Shown here: positions 36,002 to 44,292 of the stretch, piece by piece | How the letters are laid out: each line of letters begins with the position of its first letter | Position numbering within the stretch: the first letter of the stretch is position 1 | Assembly: GCF_965118635.1 (NCBI RefSeq) | Contig: NZ_CBCPHV010000009.1 | Span: forward strand, 28,197 to 92,196 | Direction: 5' to 3' | Origin: Empedobacter brevis_A | GTDB lineage: Bacteria > Bacteroidota > Bacteroidia > Flavobacteriales > Weeksellaceae | DNA: 64,000 nt | Notes under the pieces: model-generated | Databases searched by the model: none | Seen by the model: only the letters and a program-made list of their open reading frames with translations | Told to the model about the DNA's origin: nothing | Position numbers and translations under genes: made by a program

Positions 36002-36037
36002 AAAAAATCCATCTAAAAATTTTAGATGGATTTTTTT
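36002..36037. terminator. Bidirectional terminator between trehalase and the OMP gene
   Basis: AAAAAATCCATCTAAAA / TTTTAGATGGATTTTTTT stem between convergent genes. Confidence 0.87.
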
Positions 36038-36042
36038 GACTT

Positions 36043-36579
36043 TTATAATCCGATTGAAATTCCCATGAATGGTTGAAATCCAGAAGAAAATATACTTTCG
36101 TTCTCTTTGTATAAAACATTGTACATGACACCAGCTTGGAATCTTACAGGACCACTTGATTGATAACCCGCACCAAGCCACAAAGCAGATTCGTCTAAGT
36201 CAGCTTCGTGAATACTGTTGTAATACGGCGTACGATCGTTGTATTTTTGTTTTCCTGTGTAGTACATATAATTAGCTCTTAAGAAAATATTTTCAACAGG
36301 AAAAAAATTGATGTAAGGACCAACGTTAAATAAATTCAACTTTGCATAATCATCTTTTGCATATTGATAACCTGCTGTAGCACCTAACTCAAAATCATTT
36401 GAAATCATGTAGCCAACACTTGGAGAAACATTAACACCGAAATAACTATTATTCCCAAAAGACAATCCAATTCCTCCTCCAAATCTCCAATTATTGGCAA
36501 GGTTTTGATTTTGATTAATTTGAGAAAAAGCTGTGTTAGATAGGGTTAAGGAAATGATAAATAAAAGAAACTTTTTCAT
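36043..36579 (-). CDS. Small outer-membrane beta-barrel protein
   Basis: 178 residues. A signal peptide ends in NTAFSQ. The mature part alternates amphipathic strands and turns (WRFGGGIGLSFGNNSYFGVNVSPSVGYMISNDFELGATAGYQYAKDDY ... IFLRANYMYYTGKQK ... ALWLGAGYQSSGPVRFQAGVMYNVLYKE ... GFQPFMGISIGL), an OmpW/porin-type eight-strand barrel ending without the usual Phe. Function is unknown. It is monocistronic and convergent with trehalase. Confidence 0.78.
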   Translation of the reverse strand: MKKFLLFIISLTLSNTAFSQINQNQNLANNWRFGGGIGLSFGNNSYFGVNVSPSVGYMISNDFELGATAGYQYAKDDYAKLNLFNVGPYINFFPVENIFLRANYMYYTGKQKYNDRTPYYNSIHEADLDESALWLGAGYQSSGPVRFQAGVMYNVLYKENESIFSSGFQPFMGISIGL

Positions 36580-36765
36580 AGAAATTTAATTAATTTTTAA
36601 CTTTTTAAAATGGCTTTAAATGAAAAAACCACTATAAATTTGTCTTATCAAAAATTGGTTCAGTTTTTAACAGACGAATTAATGATAAGAGACGTTCATA
36701 GTTTTTAATTATAAAAGAATAGAAATAAGATTTGTAAAATCTATAATTCTTCTTTTTTCTGGTTT

Positions 36766-36773
36766 TATCTTTG
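36766..36773 (+). promoter_or_regulatory. -7 promoter element for dps
   Basis: TATCTTTG matches TAnnTTTG, 45 bases before the dps ATG. No TTG occurs at the -33 spacing, which may mean activator dependence. The rest of the 239-bp gap before dps shows nothing else clear. Confidence 0.5.
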
Positions 36774-36818
36774 CAATAGTAAAGTTAATCAAAATAGACA
36801 ATATAAAAATTTAAAGAA

Positions 36819-37283
36819 ATGAAATTATTATCTCCAGAAAAGAAACAAAAAATTGCTGATATTTTAATTAAGTTATTAGCAGACGAACATATTTTATATT
36901 TAAAAACAAGAAACGCACATTGGAATGTTGAAGGTCCAGATTTTCAAACTATACATGTGTATTTCGAATCATTATATAACGAATTACAAATTGTTATTGA
37001 TGATGTTGCTGAGAAAATTCGTCAGAAAGATGTTTATGCACCAGCAACAATGGCAGAGTATTTGCAGTTAGCTCATTTGTCAGAAGCAAGGAAAACAGAA
37101 AACAAAGACAGTTTAAGTTTTATTGCTGATTTACTACACGATCATCAAGTTATTATTGACTTTTTATCACAAGCTGTAGTAGAAATTGATGAGTTCAATG
37201 ATATTTCAACTTCGGATTTCTTAGTTGGTTTATTAGAACAACATCAAAAAACTGCTTGGATGCTTAGATCGCATCTAAAATAA
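36819..37283 (+). CDS. dps: Dps-type ferritin (DNA-binding protein from starved cells)
   Basis: Oxidises and stores iron and protects DNA in stationary phase. The 154-residue four-helix protein has the Dps inter-subunit ferroxidase pattern: His34, His46, Glu50 (usually Asp), Asp61 and Glu65, in NAHWNVEGPDFQTIH..FESLYNELQIVIDDVAEKI. The N-terminus is short and not Lys-rich, so DNA binding is uncertain. Monocistronic, with its own promoter and terminator. Confidence 0.92.
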   Translation: MKLLSPEKKQKIADILIKLLADEHILYLKTRNAHWNVEGPDFQTIHVYFESLYNELQIVIDDVAEKIRQKDVYAPATMAEYLQLAHLSEARKTENKDSLSFIADLLHDHQVIIDFLSQAVVEIDEFNDISTSDFLVGLLEQHQKTAWMLRSHLK

Positions 37284-37312
37284 AGTTGAACATTATTTTA
37301 CTTCATAAGTTT

Positions 37313-37340
37313 TTAGTGTTAATTCATATTAGTGTTAATT
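37313..37340 (+). repeat. Two 12-bp direct repeats after dps
   Basis: TTAGTGTTAATT occurs at 37313-37324 and at 37329-37340, a 16-bp period, just before the dps terminator. Meaning unknown. Confidence 0.5.
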
Positions 37341-37343
37341 AGG

Positions 37344-37377
37344 TTGAGCCTTGGATTTTCCAGGGCTTCAGCTTTTT
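37344..37377 (+). terminator. Terminator after dps
   Basis: GAGCCTTGG / CCAGGGCTTC imperfect stem (one bulge, G-T pairs), followed by AGCTTTTTAT. Confidence 0.6.
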
Positions 37378-37429
37378 ATAAAGGTTTGTATTTATATTAC
37401 ATATTTCTATTTCTAAACTATTTGAGATA

Positions 37430-37469
37430 AAAAAAAATCCTGAAAATTAATTTTCAGGATTTTTTTTAT
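37430..37469. terminator. Terminator after kup (minus strand), symmetrical
   Basis: AAAAAAAATCCTGAAAATT / AATTTTCAGGATTTTTTTT, a long perfect stem just beyond the kup stop. Confidence 0.88.
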
Positions 37470-37471
37470 TT

Positions 37472-39421
37472 TTATTCAATTCTTTTCAAGTTGTCAATGC
37501 TATTTTTGTGCATATACAAAGGAATATGTTCTACCACGACATCATTTTTCTCCAATCCAAAAGATTTCGGAATATTGAATTCTATTTTCTTCAATAAATA
37601 ATAAACTTTTAGCGTGAAGAATTCTTTCATACTCAATTTGGTTTCGATAGAAGGGAATTTTTCAATCAAAACAAATTTCATATCAGGATCTTGATTGTAT
37701 TTTTTCAAACAATTGCTTAAATATTTTAATTCAAGTTCTCCGTTTAAATACATATCGTTGATAACTTTCTTGATGTATTGTTCTGTTTTTGGCTGAACTC
37801 TAAACCCAACATTAAATGTGATACGATATATTTTTTGATCGACTATCGGTAATATTTTATAACTCAACGTATATGGTTCACTATCTCGGTTGATGTTTAT
37901 AAACCAGTAAACATCTGCACGTTTTGGACGTTTTGATAAGATAGATTGAATGCTATATTTCTCGATATTTTTCGGATTTGTAGATTTAGTTAAATAAAAC
38001 AAGAAAGTTGAATATTTGTTAATTGTTTTATCTTCACTTAATTCTGTTAATATTTTCGCATACCGTTTGATTTTTACAAATTCAAGATTTCGTGAATTAA
38101 GAATTTTTCCATAAAAACTACAATACATTACCACGAAGAATAACCATCCCATTAATAATGCTAAATAACCTCCATCAACAAATTTTACAACATTTGCTAT
38201 AAAGAAAGAAGATTCTATTGCAACAAAAATTGATAGGATTATAACAATAAATATTTTATTGAATTTTGTATAATAGTTGAGATAATAAGACAATAGGAAT
38301 GTTGTCATTAACATGGTAACTGTTATGGCAAGTCCGTAGGCAGCTTCCATGTGAGAAGAATCTCTGAAATATAAAACGATAAAAACACAGCCAGCCCATA
38401 ACATAAAATTAATTGTTGGGATGTAAACTTGGCTTTTGTGTTCATTTGGTTGAATAATTAATGTTCTAGGCCAGAACCCTAAGTTTATTGCTTCGTTGAT
38501 TAAGGTAAAAGAACCTGTAATCAAAGCTTGCGAAGCAATAATAGCTGCTCCAGTTGCAATACAAATACCTGGAATTAAAAACCAATCAGGCATCATTTCG
38601 TAGAAAGGATTTCTACCATCCAACATCGGATTATCTTGATGCATTAACCAAGCTGCTTGACCTAAATAATTTGTAACTAAACATATTTTTACATATAACC
38701 AACTAATTCTAATGTTTTTTCTCCCACAGTGTCCTAAATCAGAATACAAAGCTTCGGCTCCTGTTGTACATAAGAATACAGCTCCAAGAATCCAAAATCC
38801 GTGCGGATAATTCATTAAAAGATTATAAGCATAATATGGGCTTAAAGCTTTGATAATATTTGGATGATGTACAATGTGTAAAACACCTAAACTCAAAAGC
38901 ATTGTAAACCATAAAACCATAAATGGACCAAATATCTTTCCTACTTTATCTGTCCCAAATCGTTGGAAGAAAAATAACATAGAAAGAATAAAGATCACAA
39001 TAGGTATTGTAGGTAGACTTTCTAGTCCATCGAGCATTCGAAGCCCTTCAACAGCAGAAGATACGGAGACGGGAGGGGTTATAATTCCATCGGCGAGCAA
39101 AGCAGAAGCCCCAATAATGGTGGGGATAATAAGATTTTTACCTTTTTTCTTAATTAATGAATATAAAGAAAAAATACCTCCTTCGCCATCATTATCCGCT
39201 TTTAGTGTCAACCATACATATTTGATAGAAGTTTGAAAACATAAAGTCCAAAACACACACGATACTCCTCCATAGACAATACTCTCTTCAATTACGCGAT
39301 TCTCGCCAATTATCGCTTTCATTACATATAATGGACTTGTTCCAATATCACCGTAAATTATTCCAAATGCGATTAATAGCGTTGCCGCTGTTACTTTGTT
39401 CATCATATGGTTTGATTCCAT
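37472..39421 (-). CDS. kup: KUP-type low-affinity K+ transporter
   Basis: Proton-coupled potassium uptake in the inner membrane. The 649-residue protein has the KUP start (TAATLLIAFGIIYGDIGTSPLYVMKAI), about 12 hydrophobic helices to residue ~430 (LKADNDGEGGIFSLYSLI, TGAEALYSDLGHCG) and a long cytoplasmic C-terminal domain. All key N-terminal motifs are intact. It is monocistronic. The 323-bp upstream gap to the MarR gene contains the fad promoter and palindrome but no clear kup promoter. Confidence 0.94.
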   Translation of the reverse strand: MESNHMMNKVTAATLLIAFGIIYGDIGTSPLYVMKAIIGENRVIEESIVYGGVSCVFWTLCFQTSIKYVWLTLKADNDGEGGIFSLYSLIKKKGKNLIIPTIIGASALLADGIITPPVSVSSAVEGLRMLDGLESLPTIPIVIFILSMLFFFQRFGTDKVGKIFGPFMVLWFTMLLSLGVLHIVHHPNIIKALSPYYAYNLLMNYPHGFWILGAVFLCTTGAEALYSDLGHCGRKNIRISWLYVKICLVTNYLGQAAWLMHQDNPMLDGRNPFYEMMPDWFLIPGICIATGAAIIASQALITGSFTLINEAINLGFWPRTLIIQPNEHKSQVYIPTINFMLWAGCVFIVLYFRDSSHMEAAYGLAITVTMLMTTFLLSYYLNYYTKFNKIFIVIILSIFVAIESSFFIANVVKFVDGGYLALLMGWLFFVVMYCSFYGKILNSRNLEFVKIKRYAKILTELSEDKTINKYSTFLFYLTKSTNPKNIEKYSIQSILSKRPKRADVYWFININRDSEPYTLSYKILPIVDQKIYRITFNVGFRVQPKTEQYIKKVINDMYLNGELELKYLSNCLKKYNQDPDMKFVLIEKFPSIETKLSMKEFFTLKVYYLLKKIEFNIPKSFGLEKNDVVVEHIPLYMHKNSIDNLKRIE

Positions 39422-39690
39422 AAGCAGTATTTTAAAATTTATACGAATGTATGCTGTTGATAAGAGATTAAATAATCTTATTTATTTATAATATAAAAGC
39501 TACTTTATATTTATTTTCGATTTTAATTATGACGTATTTTTACACTAATAGATCTGATTTCAATGATGAAATAAATTTAGGTTTTATTTAATTAGTTTCC
39601 TCTATTTTATTAATCATAATTTAAAATACTTTTCATTGAGAAATAGTAAATTGAATTATAAATTGTTAAACAAAATTAAATTTTGAAACT

Positions 39691-39710
39691 TTATTATGCT
39701 TGCATAATAA
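39691..39710. promoter_or_regulatory. Perfect palindrome, likely MarR operator
   Basis: TTATTATGC-TT-GCATAATAA is a perfect 9-2-9 inverted repeat. It covers the expected -33 region of the MarR-fad promoter (TTG at 39700-39702), where a bound repressor would block transcription. Size and symmetry are typical for MarR dimers; the pairing with the adjacent regulator is inference. Confidence 0.65.
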
Positions 39711-39718
39711 AAAAATAT

Positions 39719-39726
39719 TATATTTG
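39719..39726 (+). promoter_or_regulatory. -7 promoter element of the MarR-fad operon
   Basis: TATATTTG matches TAnnTTTG, 18 bases before the MarR ATG; the TTG inside the palindrome is 16 bases upstream of it. Confidence 0.6.
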
Positions 39727-39744
39727 TTAGACATACACTAAAAT

Positions 39745-40206
39745 ATGTTAAGAGAAGATTTAACGATAGATTATTTATTACGTTCAACATGGCTATCTGT
39801 TCAGAAAATGTATAATGAGCAAGCAGGTGCTTACGATTCTACAATGGTGTATGCTTTTACATTATTATCTATAGATCCAAAAGGAGGTACGCCGAGTACT
39901 TCATTAGGACCAAAAATGGGAATAGAACCAACAAGTTTGTCAAGAACTTTAAAAAATCTAGAAACAAGAAATTTTATCGTTCGAAAACCAAATCCAGAAG
40001 ATGGAAGAAGTGTGTTAATCACTTTAACAGAAGAAGGGTTAAGAATGAGAGATATTTCAAAACACTTTGTTTTACAATTTAATGAATCAATTAATAATCA
40101 TATTGAACCAGAGAAAATGCAAGTTTTCTTAGAGGTGATTTATAAAATAAACCAATTAATATCGGACAAAAAAATATTTAAAAACAATTATGAGAAGACA
40201 CGTTAA
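39745..40206 (+). CDS. MarR family regulator of the fatty-acid oxidation operon
   Basis: 153 residues. The winged helix-turn-helix is seen in GGTPSTSLGPKMGIEPTSLSRTLKNLETRNFIVRKPNPEDGRSVLITLTEEGLRMRDI. The gene is first in the fad operon and overlaps fadN by 17 bases, so regulator and enzymes are coupled. It probably represses its own operon through the palindrome at 39691-39710 and releases on binding an acyl-CoA or fatty acid (inference). Confidence 0.9.
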   Translation: MLREDLTIDYLLRSTWLSVQKMYNEQAGAYDSTMVYAFTLLSIDPKGGTPSTSLGPKMGIEPTSLSRTLKNLETRNFIVRKPNPEDGRSVLITLTEEGLRMRDISKHFVLQFNESINNHIEPEKMQVFLEVIYKINQLISDKKIFKNNYEKTR

Positions 40207-42589
40207 ACACGTAACCGTATTAGGATCAGGAGTAATGGGGTCTGGTATTGCATGTCATTTTGCAAATATCGGAGTCGAAGTCTTGATGCTAGATATGGTT
40301 CCTCGCGAGCTTACACCACAAGAGCAAGCGAAAGGACTTACTTTAGACAGTAAAGTAGTTCGTAACAGAACTGCTCAAACTCACTTAGATGCAGCTTTAA
40401 AAAGCAATCCTTCACCAATTTATGACAAAGCATTTGCTTCTCGTATAACTGTAGGGAATTTTGATGATGATTTCGAAAAGATTAAAAATTCAGATTGGAT
40501 AATAGAAGTTGTCATTGAAAGACTAGATATTAAACAATCAATTTTCGAACGTGTAGATAATTTCCGTAAACCAGGAACTTTAGTAACTTCTAATACTTCT
40601 GGTATTCCAATTCATCTAATGGCTGAAGGTCGTTCAGAAGATTTTCAAAAACATTTCTGCGGAACGCATTTCTTCAATCCTCCACGTTACTTAAAGTTAT
40701 TCGAAATTATTCCAACACCTCAAACAGATAAATCTGTTGTCGAGTTTTTCCAAAACTATTCATCTTTATTTTTAGGTAAAACACCAGTTTTATGTAAAGA
40801 TACTCCAGGTTTTATCGGGAATAGAGTTGGTGTTTATTCGATGGCGAAAGTAATGGAATTAGCACAGGAAATTGGGTTAACAATAGAAGAAGTTGATACT
40901 TTAACAGGTTCTATTTTAGGTCGACCAAAAACAGGAACATTCAAATTAGGAGATTTAGTTGGTTTGGATACAGCATACAATGTAACGAAAGGTTTACAAC
41001 AAAATGCTCCAAATGATGAAATGATTCAAGGTTTGAAAGATTCTAAGTTTTTGGATTTCTTGATTGAAAATAAATTCTTAGGTGATAAAACGAAAAAAGG
41101 ATTTTATTATAAAGAACTTGATAAAGACGGAAACTTAAATCGTTTTGCTTTAGATTTAGATACATTAGAATATCGTCCAATGAATCGTGCTAAAGTTACA
41201 GCTGTAGAAACTGCTAAGAATGCAGGTTCTATGCGTAATAAATTAGGCATTTTATTGAAAGATTCTGGTAAAGCAGGTCAATTAATCCGTAAACATTTTG
41301 CATCTTTATTTGCATATGTTTCGCAACGTGTCCCAGAAATTACGGACGTTCTTTATCCAATAGATGATGCTTTGAAAACAGGTTACGCATGGAAAACAGG
41401 TCCATTCGAAGCTTGGGATTTAGTTGGATTACAAAACGGAATTCAATTAGTAGAATCTGAAGGATTCAAAGTGGCTGATTGGGTAAAAGAATTGGCCGCA
41501 ACTGGTGCAGATTCTTTTTATAAAATAGAAAATGGGAAGAAATTATTCTATAATCAAAATACAAAACAATTCGAATTAATTCCAGGTCAAGATGCATTCA
41601 TTATTTTGAATAATATCAGAAAAACGAATGAAATTTGGTCAAACCAAGAAACATCTATCCAAGATTTAGGAGATGGAATCATTAATATTGAGTTCCGTTC
41701 AAAAATGAATTCTTTAGGTGGAGGAGTTTTACAAGGAATTAATAAAGGAATTGAATTAGCCGAAAAAGATTATCGTGGAGTTGTAATTGGTAACCAAGGA
41801 AGTAATTTTTCTGTTGGAGCTAATTTAGCAATGATCATGATGATGGCTGCTGAGCAAGATTGGTGGGAATTGAACATGGCAATTAAAATGTTCCAAGATA
41901 CAATGATGCGTGTTCGTTATTCATCAATTCCAGTTGTTGTTGCTCCTCACGGAATGACACTTGGTGGAGGTTGTGAAATGTCTATGCATGCAGATAAAAT
42001 TGTAGCTGCTGCCGAAACTTACATTGGTTTGGTTGAAGTTGGAGTTGGATTAATCCCAGGTGGAGGAGGTTCAAAAGAATTTGCTCGCCGTGCAACAGAA
42101 TTTGCTTTGAAAGATGATGTAAAAGTTAATCATTTACGTGATAACTTTATGAATATCGCAACAGCTAAAGTAGCAACATCTGCATATGAAGCGAAAAATA
42201 TGGGAATTATTCGTGAACAAGATATTGTAGTAGTCAATGCTGAACGTCAAATTGCCGAAGCGAAGAAACATGCAATTATTATGGCAGAAGCAGGTTATAC
42301 ACAACCAATTCCTCGTAAAGTAGAAGTTTTAGGGAAAGAAGCGATGGGAATGTTCTATGTAGGAACAGATTCTATGGTTGCTGGACATTTTGCTTCGGAT
42401 CATGATCGTTTAATTGCGAATAAATTAGGATATGTTATGACAGGTGGTAATTTATCTGAATCAGCTCATGTTTCAGAACAATACTTGTTAGACTTAGAGC
42501 GCGAAACATTCTTATCTCTTTGTGGAGAAAGAAAAACTTTAGAGCGTATTCAACATATGTTAAAAACAGGTAAACCTTTGCGCAATTAA
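40190..42589 (+). CDS. fadN: 3-hydroxyacyl-CoA dehydrogenase / enoyl-CoA hydratase, FadN type
   Basis: Bifunctional beta-oxidation enzyme. The 799-residue protein has the dehydrogenase first: NAD fold VTVLGSGVMGSGIACHFANIGVEVLMLDM, catalytic HFFNPPRYLKLFEI and a helical C-terminal domain. The crotonase-like hydratase domain comes last (VVIGNQGSNFSVGANLAMI ... PHGMTLGGGCEMSMHADKIVAAAETYIGLVEVGVGLIPGGGG). This order and length match Bacillus FadN rather than E. coli FadB, and the fadN-fadA-fadE order is also that of Bacillus. It overlaps the MarR gene. Confidence 0.93.
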   Translation: MRRHVKHVTVLGSGVMGSGIACHFANIGVEVLMLDMVPRELTPQEQAKGLTLDSKVVRNRTAQTHLDAALKSNPSPIYDKAFASRITVGNFDDDFEKIKNSDWIIEVVIERLDIKQSIFERVDNFRKPGTLVTSNTSGIPIHLMAEGRSEDFQKHFCGTHFFNPPRYLKLFEIIPTPQTDKSVVEFFQNYSSLFLGKTPVLCKDTPGFIGNRVGVYSMAKVMELAQEIGLTIEEVDTLTGSILGRPKTGTFKLGDLVGLDTAYNVTKGLQQNAPNDEMIQGLKDSKFLDFLIENKFLGDKTKKGFYYKELDKDGNLNRFALDLDTLEYRPMNRAKVTAVETAKNAGSMRNKLGILLKDSGKAGQLIRKHFASLFAYVSQRVPEITDVLYPIDDALKTGYAWKTGPFEAWDLVGLQNGIQLVESEGFKVADWVKELAATGADSFYKIENGKKLFYNQNTKQFELIPGQDAFIILNNIRKTNEIWSNQETSIQDLGDGIINIEFRSKMNSLGGGVLQGINKGIELAEKDYRGVVIGNQGSNFSVGANLAMIMMMAAEQDWWELNMAIKMFQDTMMRVRYSSIPVVVAPHGMTLGGGCEMSMHADKIVAAAETYIGLVEVGVGLIPGGGGSKEFARRATEFALKDDVKVNHLRDNFMNIATAKVATSAYEAKNMGIIREQDIVVVNAERQIAEAKKHAIIMAEAGYTQPIPRKVEVLGKEAMGMFYVGTDSMVAGHFASDHDRLIANKLGYVMTGGNLSESAHVSEQYLLDLERETFLSLCGERKTLERIQHMLKTGKPLRN

Positions 42590-42594
42590 AATTG

Positions 42595-42627
42595 TAGTAT
42601 TGAGATTTTAGATATTAGTATTGAGAT
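42595..42627 (+). repeat. Direct repeat pair upstream of the four-helix-bundle gene
   Basis: TAGTATTGAGAT occurs at 42595-42606 and again at 42616-42627, running into the ATG. The segment between (TTTAGATATTAG-like) is partly the reverse complement of the array after the gene, so gene and repeats form a framed unit. Confidence 0.7.
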
Positions 42628-42985
42628 GCATAAACTTGAGGATTTGATAATTTGGAAAAAAGCGATTGAGCTGACGAAAGAAGTTTACTTGATTTGTTTA
42701 GAATTACCTCGAGACGAAAAATTTGGTTTAATAAGCCAAATTAAAAGAGCAGCAATTTCAATTCCTTCAAATATTGCTGAAGGAGCTGGTAGAAACTCAA
42801 ATAAAGAATTCGTTCATTTTTTATCTATAGCCAATGGTTCTTCTTATGAATTAATGACTCAATTATTTTTAGGAATAGAACTACAATTATTGAAAAAGGA
42901 TAAAGTAGAGCACGTTATTTTATTATTAAATGAAATTCAAAAAATGAATTATGTATTTCAACAAAAATTAAAATCTAATATCTAA
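42626..42985 (+). CDS. Four-helix-bundle protein (23S rRNA intervening-sequence/bAvd-like) inside the fad operon
   Basis: 119 residues with the S23/IVP pattern: MHKLEDLIIWKKAIELTKEVYLICLELPRDEKFGLISQIKRAAISIPSNIAEGAGRNSNKEFVHFLSIANGSSYELMTQLFLG. These basic four-helix proteins form pentamers like the Avd protein of diversity-generating retroelements and bind nucleic acid; they occur in 23S rRNA intervening sequences and scattered in genomes, with no settled role. It lies between fadN and fadA, and its last codons and stop fall inside a short repeat array. No retroelement or variable repeat is near. Confidence 0.85.
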   Translation: MHKLEDLIIWKKAIELTKEVYLICLELPRDEKFGLISQIKRAAISIPSNIAEGAGRNSNKEFVHFLSIANGSSYELMTQLFLGIELQLLKKDKVEHVILLLNEIQKMNYVFQQKLKSNI

Positions 42986-43009
42986 CATCTAAAATCTAAC
43001 ATCTAAATT
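42970..43009 (+). repeat. Tandem 14-bp repeat after the four-helix-bundle gene
   Basis: ATCTAACATCTAAA is repeated exactly at 42980-42993 and 42994-43007, preceded by a variant (AAATCTAATATCTAAC). CTAATATCTAA here is the inverse of TTAGATATTAG at 42608-42618 in front of the gene, giving loose terminal inverted repeats. Confidence 0.75.
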
Positions 43010-43020
43010 TTTAAAATAAA

Positions 43021-44202
43021 ATGAAACAAGCATATATAGTTACAGGATATAGAACAGCTGTAGGAAAAGCGCCAAAAGGGACATTACGTTTTACGCGTCC
43101 AGATGAAATGGCAGCTACAGTAATCAAGCGTTTAATGCAAGATTATCCAACTTTAGATCCAGCACGTATAGACGATTTAATCGTAGGATGTGCAATGCCA
43201 GAAGCAGAACAAGGATTAAATATGGCACGTCTTATCTCATTAATGGGATTGGATACAGATAAAGTTCCTGGAGTTACAGTTAACCGTTACTGTGCATCAG
43301 GATCAGAAGCAATTGCATTAGCAGCTGCAAAAATTAGAACAGGAATGGCAGAATGTATCATTGCAGGTGGTGCAGAATCGATGTCATATATTCCAATGGG
43401 AGGATATAAACCAATTCCAGAAACAGATTTAGCAAAAGATCACCCAGATTATTATTGGGGAATGGGATTAACAGCTGAAGAAGTTGCAAAAGAATTTAAT
43501 ATCTCAAGAGAAGATCAAGATTTATTTGCATTCAATTCACATCAAAAAGCATTAAAAGCAAATGCAGAAGGAAAATTTGCATCTCAAATTGTTCCTTTAG
43601 ATGTTGAATATAGTTTCTTGGATGATAATGAAAAAGTTCAAACGAAGAAAATCGATTTCAAAGTTGATGAAGGACCTCGTGCAGATACTTCAGTACAAGG
43701 TTTGGCAAAATTACGTCCTGTTTTTGCACAAGGAGGATCGGTTACTGCAGGTAACTCTTCTCAAATGTCAGACGGAGCAGCTTTCGTAATGGTGATGTCA
43801 GAAGATATGGTAAAAGAATTAGGTCTTGAGCCAGTTGCTCGTTTAGCAGCATATTCAACAGTAGGTTTAGCACCTCGTATTATGGGAATGGGACCTATGT
43901 TTGCAATTCCAAAAGCATTGGAACAAGCAGGAATGAAATTAGAAGATATTCAGTTAATAGAATTGAATGAAGCATTCGCTTCTCAATCAGTTGCGGTTAT
44001 GCGCGAATTGAATCTTAATCCTGATATTGTCAATGTAAATGGAGGAGCAATTGCTTTAGGGCATCCACTTGGATGTTCAGGAACAAAATTAACAGTCCAA
44101 TTGTTACACGAAATGGAAGCGCGTAAAGCGAAATATGGAATGGTAACAATGTGTGTTGGTACTGGACAAGGAGCAGCTTCAATTTTCGAATATTTAAAAT
44201 AA
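43021..44202 (+). CDS. fadA: Acetyl-CoA acyltransferase (3-ketoacyl-CoA thiolase)
   Basis: Last step of the beta-oxidation cycle, releasing acetyl-CoA. The 393-residue protein has the thiolase active-site Cys in VNRYCASGSEAIALAA, the His in ELNEAFASQSV / GGAIALGHPLGCSG, and the second Cys in MCVGTGQGAASIFE. It follows the four-helix-bundle gene in the same direction and is part of the fad operon. No damage. Confidence 0.95.
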   Translation: MKQAYIVTGYRTAVGKAPKGTLRFTRPDEMAATVIKRLMQDYPTLDPARIDDLIVGCAMPEAEQGLNMARLISLMGLDTDKVPGVTVNRYCASGSEAIALAAAKIRTGMAECIIAGGAESMSYIPMGGYKPIPETDLAKDHPDYYWGMGLTAEEVAKEFNISREDQDLFAFNSHQKALKANAEGKFASQIVPLDVEYSFLDDNEKVQTKKIDFKVDEGPRADTSVQGLAKLRPVFAQGGSVTAGNSSQMSDGAAFVMVMSEDMVKELGLEPVARLAAYSTVGLAPRIMGMGPMFAIPKALEQAGMKLEDIQLIELNEAFASQSVAVMRELNLNPDIVNVNGGAIALGHPLGCSGTKLTVQLLHEMEARKAKYGMVTMCVGTGQGAASIFEYLK

Positions 44203-44292
44203 TGCGGTAGGAGAGTTGGTAATGATCTTTTTCTGATCCGGCTCTTCTTTTTATAAAAGATATAAAATAACAACCATAAAATAATTACAAGA

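Noticed and set aside
38874..39236. 120-residue plus-strand ORF antisense to kup
   Set aside because: Lies wholly within the well-supported kup gene and has low-complexity composition; a shadow frame.
42980..43007. Tandem repeats as a possible CRISPR
   Set aside because: Units are 14 bp with no spacers, and no cas gene is near.
44211..44250. Hairpin between fadA and fadE (AGAGTTGG / CCGGCTCT)
   Set aside because: Two G-T pairs and an 18-base loop make it too weak to call a terminator; fadE is probably read through from the operon promoter.
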